The notes beneath the pieces are model-generated. The model did no database searches. It was not told the DNA's origin and worked only from the letters and a program-made list of their open reading frames with translations. A stretch of 64,000 bases of DNA from Petrosia ficiformis (Eukaryota; Porifera; Demospongiae; Haplosclerida; Petrosiidae), in the NCBI GenBank assembly GCA_947044365.1, contig OX345636.1:22353466-22417465 (forward strand). Reading direction: 5' to 3'. A program made the position numbers and the translations under genes. This document shows, in pieces, positions 35,486-47,708 of the stretch. Every line of letters starts with the position of its first letter. Position 1 is the stretch's first letter.

Positions 35486-38400
35486 TATAATAATATTATA
35501 CATATAAAATAATTATATAATTGTAATTATGTACATATATTAGGGCTCGGACAATGGTTGGAAATGTACTTTGAAGTTGTGTCAGAAATGAAGCTTCAAC
35601 ATGTTTTTATTAATATTGCTTATATCTTGAGTGGAAGCTTCACTACAGGTATTAACATCCATTTAATGTTTTGTACATGTACACTTAATTGTAAAATCTC
35701 CACATGTAGTCGGAAATATTGTTATTCTGTTGCTTTATGCTTCAGTGTTATTACTCATTTAAGTGATGAGTAGAAACAGTAACAAGAATAAAATGTAATG
35801 CAACTTTGGAGGCGTAAGGAAATATTATTTTTGTCTGTTAAATGAATGAAGGTTTGAAACTTCATGCAAACATTGTCACAACTCTAATATATCCTTTTAT
35901 TTATTTCCATCATTATTTGAAATGGCTGAAGGAACAACTACAATTGCATTTTTATATTATCATCTAATCAGTTACCTTTTTTCCATTTTTCTGTCATCTG
36001 GTTTAGATTTGATTCCAATAGTTTAACTTTCTCTTCACTTTGTTCAAGTTTATTATTCAGTAATGATAACTGTTGATGTTTGTGACTTATATCCAGCTCT
36101 TTGGTAGATAGCGTTAATTCCCAATCTAATATAAAAGTAGAATAAATAAATAAAGTAGATGTATTCATTTATTGTATACTTTGCTTTAGTTTCTCCATCT
36201 TTTGTTGTAGTGACATTTCTCTTGTCTTCATCTCTTTAAGTGCCTCGTCTTTTCCCCACAAATCCAGATTAATTTGTAATAGCTCTCCTTCTTTTCTCTG
36301 TTCTTGCTTCTTCATATTCTCTAACTGTTTGTTAACTTCTTGAATCTTGATTTGATATTGATGAACACTTTTCATGTATTCTTTCGATTTTACTTCAAGC
36401 TCGTGTTTCAATTGATGTATGGATGTGGTTCTGCTATCAGCAATACCCTGTACTGTTAGTAACTCTGATTCAAGATCAGTACATCTCTTCAAACTCTGTC
36501 TCTGTATCTCAATCTCATTGTCACGGAGTTTCTTTTCAGCATCCTTCTGTAACATTCGGAGTTCCTGTTGAGCAATTTGCAGTTGCTTCTAGAAAATTAT
36601 ATAATTTTTATCACTCATAATATTTATTGGTCCCATATAGTTACTAGTAGTATATAATGAACTAACTTGTTGATGTAGTCTAACATCTGAAAATTGATCA
36701 AATATCTTCTTTTCAATTAATTTTTGTGTCTCCTGAAACAATTAACACAATATGTTATTAACACAATATTGATCACTGGTTTACTAACAAGTTCTTGGCT
36801 TCTATCATGAAGCAGATGATAAAGTAAACTCGTCTGAGTCTCATTTTTGTTTTCCTTCAGCTGTTCATAATTCCAAACATGTTTCACTAACCACTCATCA
36901 CTAGTATATTCTATACAATGAGATATTATTATAATAATAATCATAATCAGATTTAGAGTGAGATGTAATGTTATTATTCTAGTTCTAAAAGATGAGGTAC
37001 TAATACTAAAAATAAGATATAAAAACTACAAACAAATGAAGGTATAAAACTAACAAAATCAATTCAAAATGAATGCACTCATAAGTGGAAAACCCTCACC
37101 ACAAGTGTGATTGGCATGAATGATTATTAACAAGAAAATAATTGCAGACAATACTTGACTGTAATAATAATAATAATTATTATTATTCTTATACAGAGAT
37201 TCTATTATATGTGTGCGTGTATGATACAACCTACTGTACAATCCAAGTCCTACCAAGAGGTACGAGTACAGTTTAAAAGAAACACAGTGGAAAAACAAGT
37301 TACCTGTTCAAATCCTGCCACTAAACAGTGACTTGCCGCTCCAAATACAGTCATAGAACATCAACGAAATATGGTACCGTGTTTAAACCGGATTACCAGG
37401 ATCACCCAATTGCCGATTTTTGAGCATGCTAGGTCACAAAAAATTTATTATGAACGTAGCTACAATTAAATACGTATATGCATACAATACATGTGTGATG
37501 ACCGTGAGGGTGACCATTTTTATAATGATGAAAAGATCTAGGATTGTTTGTTTGACAGAGGTAAACTATTGTAGCTGTACTGTTGGACTTTCAAACATTC
37601 GTCTAGATGCTTTCCTCCAACTGATCAAGCACAATTTTGGTATCTATGACTTTGTTGTAAGGTCTTCAGTCTAAGTAAGTTAGAAGTCTGTGTTGTGTAA
37701 AATGTGGGACGTATGGACGTTGCTCTTTGGACTACTAGACTTTAAAGCACTTGCCTTGCTTACTTCCTGCTGATAGAGTATTTATTGTGCACTCCACCCA
37801 CACATTTTCCTCGAAAATTGATTTGGAAAAACGCTCAGTTTAATTAGAGGCACAATCTGGGTGATTCAGTGATCCAGGTGATCCGTTTAGTACACTGTCC
37901 CACGAAATATTGCTGTCAATGAAAAAAATATCTATCTTTACTGTGGCTTAGAGAATGATATGAATTATTCTCTGTGAAGTGGGAATGGTTAATTAGGTGT
38001 CTTAAACAAATGAATCACTCTGTATACATGTTGTCAAGTTACTAAGTTCTCAAAGTAAACCGTAGCAACCAATTATTATTGAAATTAATTATAATTGCAA
38101 ATTTTGACTGTTTGTTACCATGAAATTAAAAGGGAACATTACAAGATGAAATATTAAATTGGACATGATTAATTAATTGTTCATCAACGTGTGCATTGAA
38201 TAGTCTTGTAGTAGCAGTGCTTCACAATGAGTGATTTTTAAAATGTCCAGGAATGTTGGCAGAATTCACTACACGATATATCATCTTCCAAGTATATTAT
38301 GCCAAACAGGACTCTTGGAGCACCATACATGCTTCAGGGGCTTTAAATAGAAAGCATTACTAGAACAATCACCAGGACATCTAGAATTATATGTTTTGAA

Positions 38401-41400
38401 CAGTTGTACTAAACAGCGTTGAGGATTATCCTTATTAATTTTCATTATGATTTACCTTCTTTGCTGAATGAGCAATCCTCGTTGAAAACAATTAGAAGGC
38501 ATAATCATCATGGCAGAAACCTTATTATATTATCAATGGTGTACTAGTCACTGCCTGAGTTGCACTTTATTTCAAGGTCAACAGCGATAAGCTTCAAGCT
38601 TCTGAAAGTTGTAAAACGGTGACTGTGAGTTACTAAAATTGTCATAACTTTAAAACAGAAAGGTTTTAGCAAACACCTATTGTTCCTTTTGATCTTTGTT
38701 GATGTAAAGCCTGCTGGTAGTATTTTCAAAGTGCTAATCTTTATAGGTTTGCTGGAATTTTTGAAACAGACAAAGAGACAAACAGACACTATGATTACAG
38801 TAACCCTCCGCTCCGCCTACACGGGTGAGGGTTAATAATACCAGAGAGTGAGAGTTAAGACATTTAATTATGAATGTATGTTGAGTCATCATATCAATTA
38901 CAATAATGAAAGTGTGTCTTCACAAGTACATGTATGTTACACAATTATAATTAGTGTAAGACTTATTAGGTTTTAATAATTTCCATAAATACACACTACA
39001 TTCCTAACATTGTAGTTGGTTGTTATGGTTTTCCAAGCTAGTACGGTAGTGTTCTAGGATGCCTGAAAAAAAAAATGGCGGTTCATACATTTCAACTGGA
39101 AGTGCATGGTAAGCTGAATTCTTTATACATATCAGTTAAAATATAACTTATGATACTGAGTATTATTATGACTAACAATACCTTTTAGATGCCCAGAGAT
39201 CGTCATTAAAGTAGAGAACCGGCGAGAGGCAAAATTGGCATTATTGTTACCTTCGCCGCGAAGCGTAGGCTAAAGGGTATGGAAATTATTGTGTGCGTGT
39301 GTGTGTGCGTGCATGTGTGTGTGTGTATGTGTTTAAAAAAAAGAGACAGTGTTTGCCAGATCCTCAGCCCTTCAACTGAATGAACAGGTGGCCGTATGGG
39401 ACTGACTCCCAACTGAATGACAGACCTCTCTCATCAGGAGGTAACTTCTCCTCTGAAGCTTCAGTGGTACGAGTATCTGATATTTACTCCATTTCGTTAA
39501 TATAAGCTAAAATATTAGTTTTAGAGACATGCTATACATTTACGTAGTTAATGATAAATTAGTTTTTTTATAAATTGAGTGCTTGGTAGCTATATAGTTT
39601 TATACTTTGATTCTTAATTCTGGTCATCAGGCCTAGGGGAGTTCCCAATCCGGTCATTACTAGGTCAACAGGTTTCGGTTCCTTTAATCTCCCAACTTGT
39701 TGTTAGCTACAGAAAGGGTGGAACCACTCCCAAGCAGGAGTCCAGAGTGGTGGAACACGTGTCAACGTGTAGGGTAATGCTTGTTTCTACCACGCGTCAT
39801 TTTAAATTTTATTTATTTATTTATTTATTCATTTCTATTTATATTGAATATTCATACATAGGTCTGGTGTATATTAACAACTCTCTTACTGTATTTGAAT
39901 AGGTCCAGCAATACATTATAGATATATACCAAATGTACATTATAGATAATTTCAAACAATTTGTATTTAACAATATTTAGCAATATATTATTAGGATTCA
40001 AGTAGATACACATACCTGACAAATCTTCTTGACAGATACCATGTGAATTTGTGACTGTAACATGTGACAAGTTATAAGGTCAGCATTCCATTTAACATTC
40101 TAATTTGGGAATTCAGCTTAAGTGTTTGTTATTCATGTAGATACATCATAGTGTTAATTATATATACTTTAAAGTGTGTGTCATATAATTAAGGCCACAT
40201 CACAGTATCAATTATATATAATTTAAAGTATTTTTGATTATAGTAGTTTTTATTTATTTATTTATTTATTATAGTAGTTTTTATAGTTATTTATTTGGTT
40301 ATAGCTTTTTTAGAGTGTGTGTGTGTGTGTGAGTGTGTGGATCAAAAATAACAAGAGGCTTTTGCTAAAACCCTTCGGTTATAAAGTTATCACAATTTTT
40401 TATAACTCATGGTTACTTTCCACACTTGAGAAGACTCTTGGGGACATTTAGACACATCAAAACATAACTACTCCTGTATCATGGCTATCACTAGCTAAGC
40501 AAACAAACATGGGGTAGTGGTTGCTACAACATCGAGCACTGTCTCCGAGCATTCTCCTAGTCTCAGTACCAGATGGCCACGCTAAAATGCGAAGACGTAT
40601 GGGCAAATGCGGTTGACTACATGATGTTGTGTTTAGGAATTTCAGAACACCAATCAATGTTTCGTTAAGTATATAATCACAACTTGACCTTTTACAGATA
40701 GGAATTGTAATGTCTCTCACACTGATCAAGATTCTTATGTAGTTGAAATAATTGTAACCAATTCACTTAATGATCATTACTGATTTTGAAAAGTCTTTAA
40801 AAGTAAACTTTTTTGAGTTTCTTTTGTTGACTTTATATCCATTTTATAAACTGCGATTTATGATGATCTGGATCAATATACTGTTAGCTTTACTGACTTT
40901 ATTGTTTTGTAATGTTCTTGTAGGGATATAGGTTAATAGGAGAAAAGAAGGCCACATTCACTACTGAATGGTATCAGTAATACTGAATGTTCTTCCTCCT
41001 GATTACAGAACAGTGATAAATCCACACACACCACATATCATGTTTGTCTTGATTATATGATTATCACACGATGTAGGATGACATCTCCATGACAAAACAG
41101 GGCAGCATTTTTTCAGACTCTCTTCCACGTTTTAGCCTATTTCAAGTCATGTGCTGTGCACATGACTCGCAACTTTTGAGGATTCCAACGTTTCATTGAG
41201 GATCTTTCTTCTTTGAGATAAAACAGAGACTAAAATGTAAGACTTATAGTATAGATAAAGAAGACACTACTGTAATGATGCTAAAATTTTTCAGTTATAA
41301 AGTAATAACTAAGTACTGACATGTTAGTTTGTATAACTATTGTAATATTACTAACATGCCAGGAGATTTTATTAGTTTATATGTTTTGTACACGTAAAGT

Positions 41401-44400
41401 AAACAATCTGAAGTAAACGTTTTCATTATTATATGACCATACAAACGAGTAATGATAAATATATATAATTATAATCTTTTGGCATATATATAACAGTTAT
41501 TTTGAAAAAATTATAGTTTGTGCCGCCACGTAGGCGAGGGTCCCATCTTGACGATGCTCATTATTCCCTATTAGTATTATTTCTATTTTTCATATAAATA
41601 GATTTCTAAGTTTCTAGAGGTTTTAAAGTAGTCAAAATTTGTAAACCCAGATGATACTGAACTGTCCATGCATGAACAAATAGTACAACTGAATATGCTT
41701 CTGTACTGATGTATTAGTTGATCACAGTCAGACAAGAAATTTTCGTTATGTTTATCACAATCATGCCACTATTTCATTGTATATATTTTTTATTAAGTTG
41801 ATTAATTGGTATATTACTGATATCATCAGTGTACTAGATATGATATATATAAGAATATATACATTATAAATGATCTATACATATATAATATTGTAATATA
41901 AATTATATTATAATAATTATAATTACATAATTATTTATTAATTTTAATATGGAATAATTATAATATTGTAGTAAATTTTTGAGTACTGTCTCCTGGACAA
42001 TTCTTGCAGAAAATATCAATGCTGTAAATGAAACGTAATAGTCGTCATCACAATTTTGATCAACACATTATTATACCGAGTCATTTAAAAATAGAATTGA
42101 AACAAGAAAAATAAAAAAACATTTTAAAAAATGAAGGAGGGATATATATCAAAACTGAAAAAAGCACAGGAACAAGATTGGGATGCTGCCTTGCTTTGGC
42201 AAAAAAATTAAAAACCATTCCCACATTACAACCCTACATAAGTATATATAGCTAGAGTAAAGGCAAAACACAAAGAAGCGATACTTATTATGTGGAAGTG
42301 GTATTTAATTTTTTTTGCCAAAGCAAGGCAGCATCCCAATCTTGTTCCTGTGCTTTTTTCGGTTTTGATATATATCCCTACATACTCTTTCTTTTTTAAA
42401 AATGTTTTTTATTACTCTTGTTTAATAACTGATAGGACTAAGGAATAAAATTATTCATTATATATAATGACTATTTATATTGATGAAATTATGATCCATA
42501 ATGATAATATATCACATGATGTGTGCATTAATTGTCATACCTAATTCAGTGATGACCAGAATATTAGATCCCTTGATTAGTTGAGCTGTATTATCAGATT
42601 TAATAAATTCACTGTAGCCGCCAGTCACTACAATCCAAAATCCTCCTTTTGACATATAGTATGCTGACATAGAGTGGCAGAATCTCTTAGTGACTGCATC
42701 AGGGAGATTTATCTGAAGAGATGAATAATATATATAATTATATATATATTATATGAATAAATTGACCTACAAATTATAGCTATATGTTATCAATGTGAAA
42801 AACATCATTATAATATTATTAGTACACGAAAGAGATGTTTCAGTTATTATAAGAAATGTAATGATAACACTTTAAACTCATATTTGTATATACAATATCA
42901 ATTTTAATTTTGTTGATAACAAAACTGATACAAATATAAATTAATTATAGACAACAATTAATAAACTACATGTGTCTTGTGATGTACATTACCTGATACC
43001 AGATAAAATTGGAGAGATTTATTATCCAGCAATCGTTTAGTACTTGAAGATCATCATCCCATCCTCCCAATACCATCAAATGAGATACTGTTTGTTGATT
43101 TGATGATATAGTATTGATGATAACACTACCATGATCCTGTCTTGCCTTAGGCCATTTCGATGTAGTAAAGGGTGTTTTGAGTACTTTCTGGAAATCCTAT
43201 AGTATTAGTAATACAACATGGGTTTATTAATAATGTCAGTATAATTTTATAAAGATGAAAATAAAACAGTTCCTAATTATAATAATTCATGTACATTATT
43301 AAGGAGTGTGGTTTAGAAGTGGATTATTTTGAGTGATTATTTTTTACTTATGAACAGAACATGCACTCTTTACTGTAACAACATGATTAACTATCATGAG
43401 ATTACATCACACACAATTAAAATATTTCTGGTTGTTTATCAAATCACAAATACATTGGAGAAATGTATGACTAACTATATATATATATATGATATACTTG
43501 GGTTATATTCAGACAAGATAATAATTATAACTTAGGAATATGTAACTATAGGTATATAATATTAATGATAGTGCGTTCAATGAAATGAATGAAGATTTAA
43601 AAGTACATACGTATTAAATGTCTCATTATGATAATATAATGAAACTAGAGGATTAGAATGTAACTGAAAATAATACAAGAGATCAAGAGTGATAAAAATA
43701 ATAGAAAAGAAAACAAATACAACTATGTAGAAATGTGGAATGTGCAAACACTCAACAACTCACTATTGTATTCTGAGAGAATGATAATAGAAATAAGTCA
43801 TTGAAAGAATGTACACCAGTCTTATCAACAGTAGCCCCTCCAAACATTACACCACTATTACTAGAAAGCGTGTGAATACTGAAACCAGCACATGGTGGCG
43901 GACAATTGCCTGTTGTAATAGGTACTTTCCAATTACCTGAAGAAAATGCATGATATCATTATGATGTAATACATAACGTAATACCTGATGGTGATGAATT
44001 GACATGCAAAGTGTGTATTTCATTTGTGAAGCAACAATTTGGGATGTTAGGATGTGGAATATACTGGGAACCAGTTTGAGTAGTGATTGGTATTGGTCCA
44101 AATCCTCCGATAACTAGCAAATTATCTTCTGCATTGATATTGAATGATATCATTCCAGAGCCACGTTTTCTCATTGGTCCATTATCAGGAGAACTGTTAA
44201 TAATTTCACTCCATTTATTAGTAACAGTGTTGAGTTTAAATAAATCATTATGAAAACAGTCATTGGGTATACAGCTTCCACCAAAATACAATATATCATC
44301 TCTTATGTTTGTACAAGCATAGTCCATTACTGCTGCAGGTGGAGTGGCTGTAGTAGGTATCCTCTCCAATTTCAATGTACGTAAATGAAATATATCAACA

Positions 44401-44759
44401 GATGATGTAAACTTCCATTTCTTATCGTTATAATGTGTCATGGGAAGGTCCTCCTGCTGTCCTCCCCAGCAATATAATCTGTCACTATTGACTACAGTGG
44501 AGTGTCGAGTTCTCCATTCTATCTCATATTCACCTGATAATAAACGATCAATATAATTTATGATTTAATAACAAGACAAATAGCTCATATATTTAATAAA
44601 TATAGTATAAATTATTAGTACACAAACTAGCACTTGTAATTGCATGTATTTCAAATTTAAGAGATTATGATTAAATGTATTTATTTGATTATCAAGTTGT
44701 TCCCACATAACAAGAAATGTAAAGATATACATTATGATAATTCACTCACCAGTAGCCAT
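29735..44759 (-). CDS. Kelch - coiled coil - ZU5 - acidic linker - helical C-terminus protein
   Basis: About 25-30 small exons join in one frame. Exon 1 (44759-44750) is ATGGCTACT plus one base. Kelch blades follow to about 42541. After a 5.6-kb intron come coiled-coil exons (36912-34171), then a ZU5 domain (33368-32716), an acidic Ser/Thr linker whose exons are duplicated (32690-31610), further folded exons (31555-30760) and a terminal helical domain ending QLNV-stop at 29735. Most junctions tested are phase 1, including kelch to coiled coil (TTAG/AA) and coiled coil to ZU5 (ACTG/AT), which supports one gene rather than three. Kelch propellers and ZU5 domains bind proteins. In ankyrins, UNC5 and PIDD, ZU5 accompanies death domains. 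The role here is inferred to be a scaffold or sensor. No membrane segment or signal peptide is seen. Confidence 0.72.
31770..32510 (-). repeat. Duplicated linker exons of the kelch-ZU5 gene
   Basis: Two exon types are each present twice. Type 1: VDVPSTYNTEDYPSTY (about 31975-31890) and VDVPSTDNTEEHPSNN (about 31845-31765), both ending KTSPSSGHG. Type 2: SPSVGSDNEIKMKYPYPSL (about 32505-32420) and SPISVVSDIRIKMKNPHPSL (about 32150-32065). An exon ending DIETQEQNC (about 32365-32275) lies between and resembles the exon ending VVFETHQNC (about 32660-32560). This is tandem exon duplication in a disordered linker. Confidence 0.72.
32716..33368 (-). other. ZU5 domain and acidic Asp/Ser/Asn-rich tail of the kelch-ZU5 gene
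   Basis: The exon starts DRLSSVFVAAEKQF after a phase-1 junction. WEQFGFEIQFQQGTL, TYAISFADELLQPVTLAIQH and FKYLSFMIAQ follow the ZU5 pattern (G.....P.GAL; P....F..PV.L...H). After HKFCLVGIGK the exon turns into repeated Ser-Asp, Asn-Glu-Thr-His-Thr-Asn units up to GSDSGSG, likely flexible. A Met lies eight codons into the exon, but the open phase-1 junction argues it is not the start. Confidence 0.78.
33520..33790 (+). repeat. GGCCC-hairpin dispersed element, copy 3
   Basis: ggcctgcagggccatccctt, tgctttccacgag, gttaaggaagttgc, aaactggaactaatagct and tacctgaaatatgtta follow in the same order as at 7160-7450, with several deletions. It lies in the 0.8-kb intron between the coiled-coil and ZU5 exons. 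Confidence 0.78.
34171..36912 (-). other. Coiled-coil segment of the kelch-ZU5 gene
   Basis: It begins EYTSDEWLVKHVWNYEQL and runs through Lys/Glu/Gln-rich heptads: QQELRMLQKDAEKKL, then VKLLESNLNQM and VKHLESNIKKLYQ. The last two come from related exons (36130-35970 and about 35410-35265) that look like an ancient duplication. Later exons include TSQNQLQEIKESRKQI, EYQSLEDIKGGL and ELKCFWSEVVCEFW. All tested junctions here are phase 1 except the first two. The segment would dimerise or oligomerise the protein. One intron near 35430-35482 holds a long AT run. Confidence 0.72.
35434..35482. repeat. AT dinucleotide microsatellite
   Basis: Pure alternating ta/at run of roughly 48 bases in a coiled-coil intron. 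Its length is likely polymorphic. Confidence 0.9.
37370..37900. repeat. Dispersed element, copy 2 of the 17.1-17.5 kb family, with imperfect inverted ends
   Basis: The ends (aaccggattaccaggatcac and, reversed, aacggatcacctggatcac) are inverted relatives. The inside matches 17090-17470 (tttggtatctatgactttgt, agaagtctgtgttgt, cacccacacattttcctcg). It lies in the large intron of the kelch-ZU5 gene. Confidence 0.65.
38600..38840 (+). repeat. Dispersed repeat 3' end, copy
   Basis: ttgtcataactttaaaac, ggttttagcaaacacct, aggtttgctggaattt and gacactatgattacagtaac, ending gggtgagggttaa, recur at 60390-60500 and, more diverged, at 17510-17735. Reverse relatives lie at 39245-39330 and 40330-40410. Confidence 0.72.
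39245..39345 (-). repeat. GTGTGT microsatellite attached to the same repeat family in reverse
   Basis: The end cgccgcgaagcgtaggctaa is followed by gggtatgg and a GTGTGC run. The layout mirrors 17655-17725 (cacacacacatacag, cttccataccc, tgctttgcggcgag). Confidence 0.65.
40310..41370 (-). repeat. Reverse copy of the 16.0-17.7 kb dispersed repeat, including the empty MITE site
   Basis: Blocks at 40325-40410, 40440-40570 and 41130-41370 match, in reverse, blocks at about 17510-17600, 16700-16810 and 16000-16660. The segment 41298-41306 is the unduplicated target of the MITE found at 16083-16515. DNA between 40570 and 41130 has no clear partner. Confidence 0.72.
42098..42421. mobile_element. Foldback MITE with inverted arms of about 110 bp
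   Basis: Left arm (about 42098-42213: aaaaacattttaaaaaatg to tgctttggcaaaaaaatta) pairs with the right arm (about 42309-42421) almost base for base. The spacer is about 95 bases and contains ccctacataagtatatat. Relatives of one arm occur at 52660-52812 and 55300-55502. It lies just past the last kelch exon, in the 5.6-kb intron. Confidence 0.8.
42541..44759 (-). other. Six-blade kelch domain of the kelch-ZU5 gene
   Basis: Blade motifs in order: LYCWGG; ILYFGGSC with NDLFKLNTVTNKW; LLVIGGFG with NEIHTLHV; GVMFGGATV with NDLFLLSF; LMVLGGWD with NDCWIINLSNFIW; and FWIVVTGGYSE. Di-glycine, Tyr/Asn and Trp positions fit the kelch consensus, and six repeats fit one propeller. Exons: 44759-44750, about 44534-43985, 43936-43764, about 43661-43612, about 43190-43000 and about 42714-42541. 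The N-terminus begins directly with the propeller. Confidence 0.85.
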
Positions 44760-45470
44760 TATCAAAATAGAGAGAGGATTAAAGAAAAGCTAATGAGTAG
44801 ATTCAATACTGGTTGCTATTACTGCAGATGTCACATGACATCATGTGATCATGTTATGAACAAGGAAATATTTATACTGTACTGAGTATCTATCAACATA
44901 ATGATAGTACCACATATAACACTGTTTTACATGATTATTAATAGAAGATATAGATAAATCTGTTTTCAATGTTTAAGTGCCTGATAATTTTTAGAAATTT
45001 TTGCATGTAATGTGTAGTGTAAAACGTTTTGATTAGCTATATCATTTGCTTACTAGCTATCACTAATTTTTCATTATTGAACTATCAGGAAAATGAGTAT
45101 TTATGTAGCAAATCGACTACGAGCAGAATTCAAATTGTATAAGGATCAACAGATAATAAAACTTTTTACAATCATAATAATCAATTAATATGCATAAACA
45201 GAAGCCAACTAATTGTTAGTGAGGTTATCATTTGTGACATTAGTTTAATCTAATAAATAAGGGTAGAACCTAATATTATATATATATTTCATATCAATAT
45301 AATAATAATAATTATTGTTTGTTTGATTATAATTATATTTAGAAGCAGATATGGAAGTGCATATTTTTATTGTGTATTGATAGCTTAAGAAGACCTTTGG
45401 ATTGAAATTTTCTGTTTTATCAGAATTTTTTATCATGCTATTAAAGCTCAATAAATCTCACAACTAATAA
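44760..45470. other. Upstream region of the kelch-ZU5 gene, no gene seen
   Basis: Contains the likely promoter of the minus-strand gene starting at 44759. No TATA box or initiator could be chosen with confidence. The DNA is AT-rich with small TA runs. Confidence 0.4.
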
Positions 45471-45477
45471 ATGAATT

Positions 45478-45822
45478 CACTGCAAAAATAAAACGGCAAG
45501 GAATATTTGAAATTGTAATTTAATTGTTCGTGTATGTTTTTATGGCTGCATGGTGAAATACAAGGAATGATAATCCAGTTTCAATTATCCTTATACTGCC
45601 TATTAGATATACAAATAAGCAGAATAATATTTTAATTAAATCATTTTAGATTTCCAAACCTTCTTTGTGCATCAATATGAGATATTGGACATGATAATTG
45701 ATTTTAGTACAATTTATCATGCAGTCATAACAACAACCTGTATGACTAATTGAATTATAATTTGCATCCTTGCAACTGTACTAATCAATACATTTGTGAT
45801 TTTAACAATTTTATTTTTGCAG
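45478..45822. mobile_element. MITE family with CACTGCAAAAATAAAA ends, copy 1
   Basis: It starts cactgcaaaaataaaac and ends ttttatttttgcag, an inverted pair of about 14 bp. The inside (gaaattgtaatttaattg, gcagaataatattttaatta, catgcagtcataacaac) recurs at about 49690-50092. Ends alone recur at about 48530-48588 and 61455-61510. Target duplication is not clear. Confidence 0.68.
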
Positions 45823-47700
45823 ATAAAAAGTCAGACTACAGCACAGACTGGACTGGACGCGCGGACTGGTCCACGTACTATAAAATGATTCATGTTTTAG
45901 TCTGACCCTTAGATAAAGTCGTGTAAATTTATGTTATGTAATTTTATAAAATTAATTATAGTGACTAATGTTACAGTACTGAATAGGGACAGTAATGACT
46001 ACTGTGCAGAAGTGATTACTGTGACAGTAGTGACTATTGTAACAATAGGGATGACAGTGAGCCAGTGACTACAATACTGTGACAGAAGTGATTACTATGG
46101 CAATAGAACCTAATCTTGTGAAATTGAAGGTAGATGATGGTGGCTTCTTAATTCAATTGAAGTTTATACATTGCTAGTAGCTGCTGGTATAGTAACTATA
46201 CATAAGTGTAGGCAAGGAATTAGGTGGACCAAGTTAGTAGGCATGAATGAGGGAGCACCCAGTAAGTATCCTGCAGTCTTTTTCAATAAGGGGGGGGGGG
46301 GGGGGGGGGGTGGTGGGGGTGGATGGGGACACAGCTCCCTTTACCCCTGTGCCTCACTAGGTCCTATGTCTATGCTTTATCTTTTCATTCAGTATGTTTT
46401 ATAATACAACATATAAGAAGCTATTCAGTATAAATAGAAACTTTTGACTATAAATATACTAAAAATAGAACACTACACTCCATCGTTACAGCTAAATTAC
46501 CCAGATTATGTGATATAAGTATTATAACTACCAAAGATCACTTGGAAAATGTCTAGCAATGGCTAGAGAAAGTATGCAGTGACTACAGGTGGTATTATAG
46601 CATTAACATTCTGGAACGACTAATGGTGTGTACATAATTATAATAGTCAGGAATGTCAATTAACTCTTGTTTGTACAAGAAGCCATTGAAATTTCTTATC
46701 TAAGACTGGTCACAAATATGGTAATACTAGCTATAATCAAAATATTAATAGTTAATTGTATATAATTATGACTAGATGAATAACAGCGATTGAAAATAAA
46801 TTCAAAGACTATAACATTATTACAAAAAGAAGAGCATTTGTGTCAATGCTCCAGGAATAATGACACACACATTTCTTGTTTCACAGATTCCATCCATTAA
46901 TATTTAAGTGTCTTTAATTTGAAGTATACAAATACCTCTTATTTTATAACAAACTTCCAGAACTTCTTACAATGTTTGTTCATATCTAACTGATCGTGGA
47001 TCAAATCCATTCTATTTATAAACTCCTACTGATATGAGTCGTGCTTAATATATTTCTATTGTGATGTTTAGTAATGATATGTTTTTATGAGTCTATGTAA
47101 TCTAGCATAGTTATTACAAACAATGAGATATCTTAATTTAGTGATATCAAACTGAACACAGATGTAATAATATGATTAAAATCACTGCAATTTAATTTAA
47201 CAATTATTGCTACACAGATAGCTTCCAGAGAACTTTAGTTATAATATAACGGAATGATATTACTGGAAATTAGTCATGAGTATCATGTGTCTATATATGC
47301 ATTAGTGTTGTTTTAGTTTGACAATAATGACTACTTTTAGTTATAATTATAGTATATTTGGTTTCTCAAACTTTAAGTTTAGTTTAGCTTTAGTTTAATT
47401 AACAAAGGTAATATTAGGCTTACTAAAAGGGTTTTAGCTAACTAACTGGAAGTACGCATTATTGGCCACTTTTCATTTTCAGTTAGTTATAACTATTACA
47501 GTAGACTTGTAATTTAGTTATAGTAAAAGACAAAATGTCTTACTAAAAGGGTTTTAGTTATAGAGATATAGTTAACTACAACAACACTAATATGCATACG
47601 ACATAGAAAATCAGACTTTTTGATTTTCAAGTTTTACCAAATGTTTAAGACCAAGTGCATCATGTATTCTCAAAGACTATTATACGTAATTAAATTAAAT
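45823..47700. other. Intergenic; G21 run, no gene seen
   Basis: A run of 21 G at 46290-46310 continues as tggtgggggtggatgggg. Short degenerate repeats of gtgacagtagtgactattg lie near 45960-46100. Phrases with ttagttatag recur at 47330-47580. No supported exons. Confidence 0.5.
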
Positions 47701-47708
47701 GAAAATAA

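Noticed and set aside
39073..39225. Possible short gene start (ATGGCGGTTCATACATTTC, then a donor at gtaagc and an acceptor before ATGCCCAGAG)
   Set aside because: The spliced frame stops after about 20 codons, no motif is recognisable, and a dispersed repeat follows directly.
40457..40729. 90-codon frame on the minus strand
   Set aside because: Overlaps the dispersed repeat shared with 16.7 kb, where the frame is not kept.
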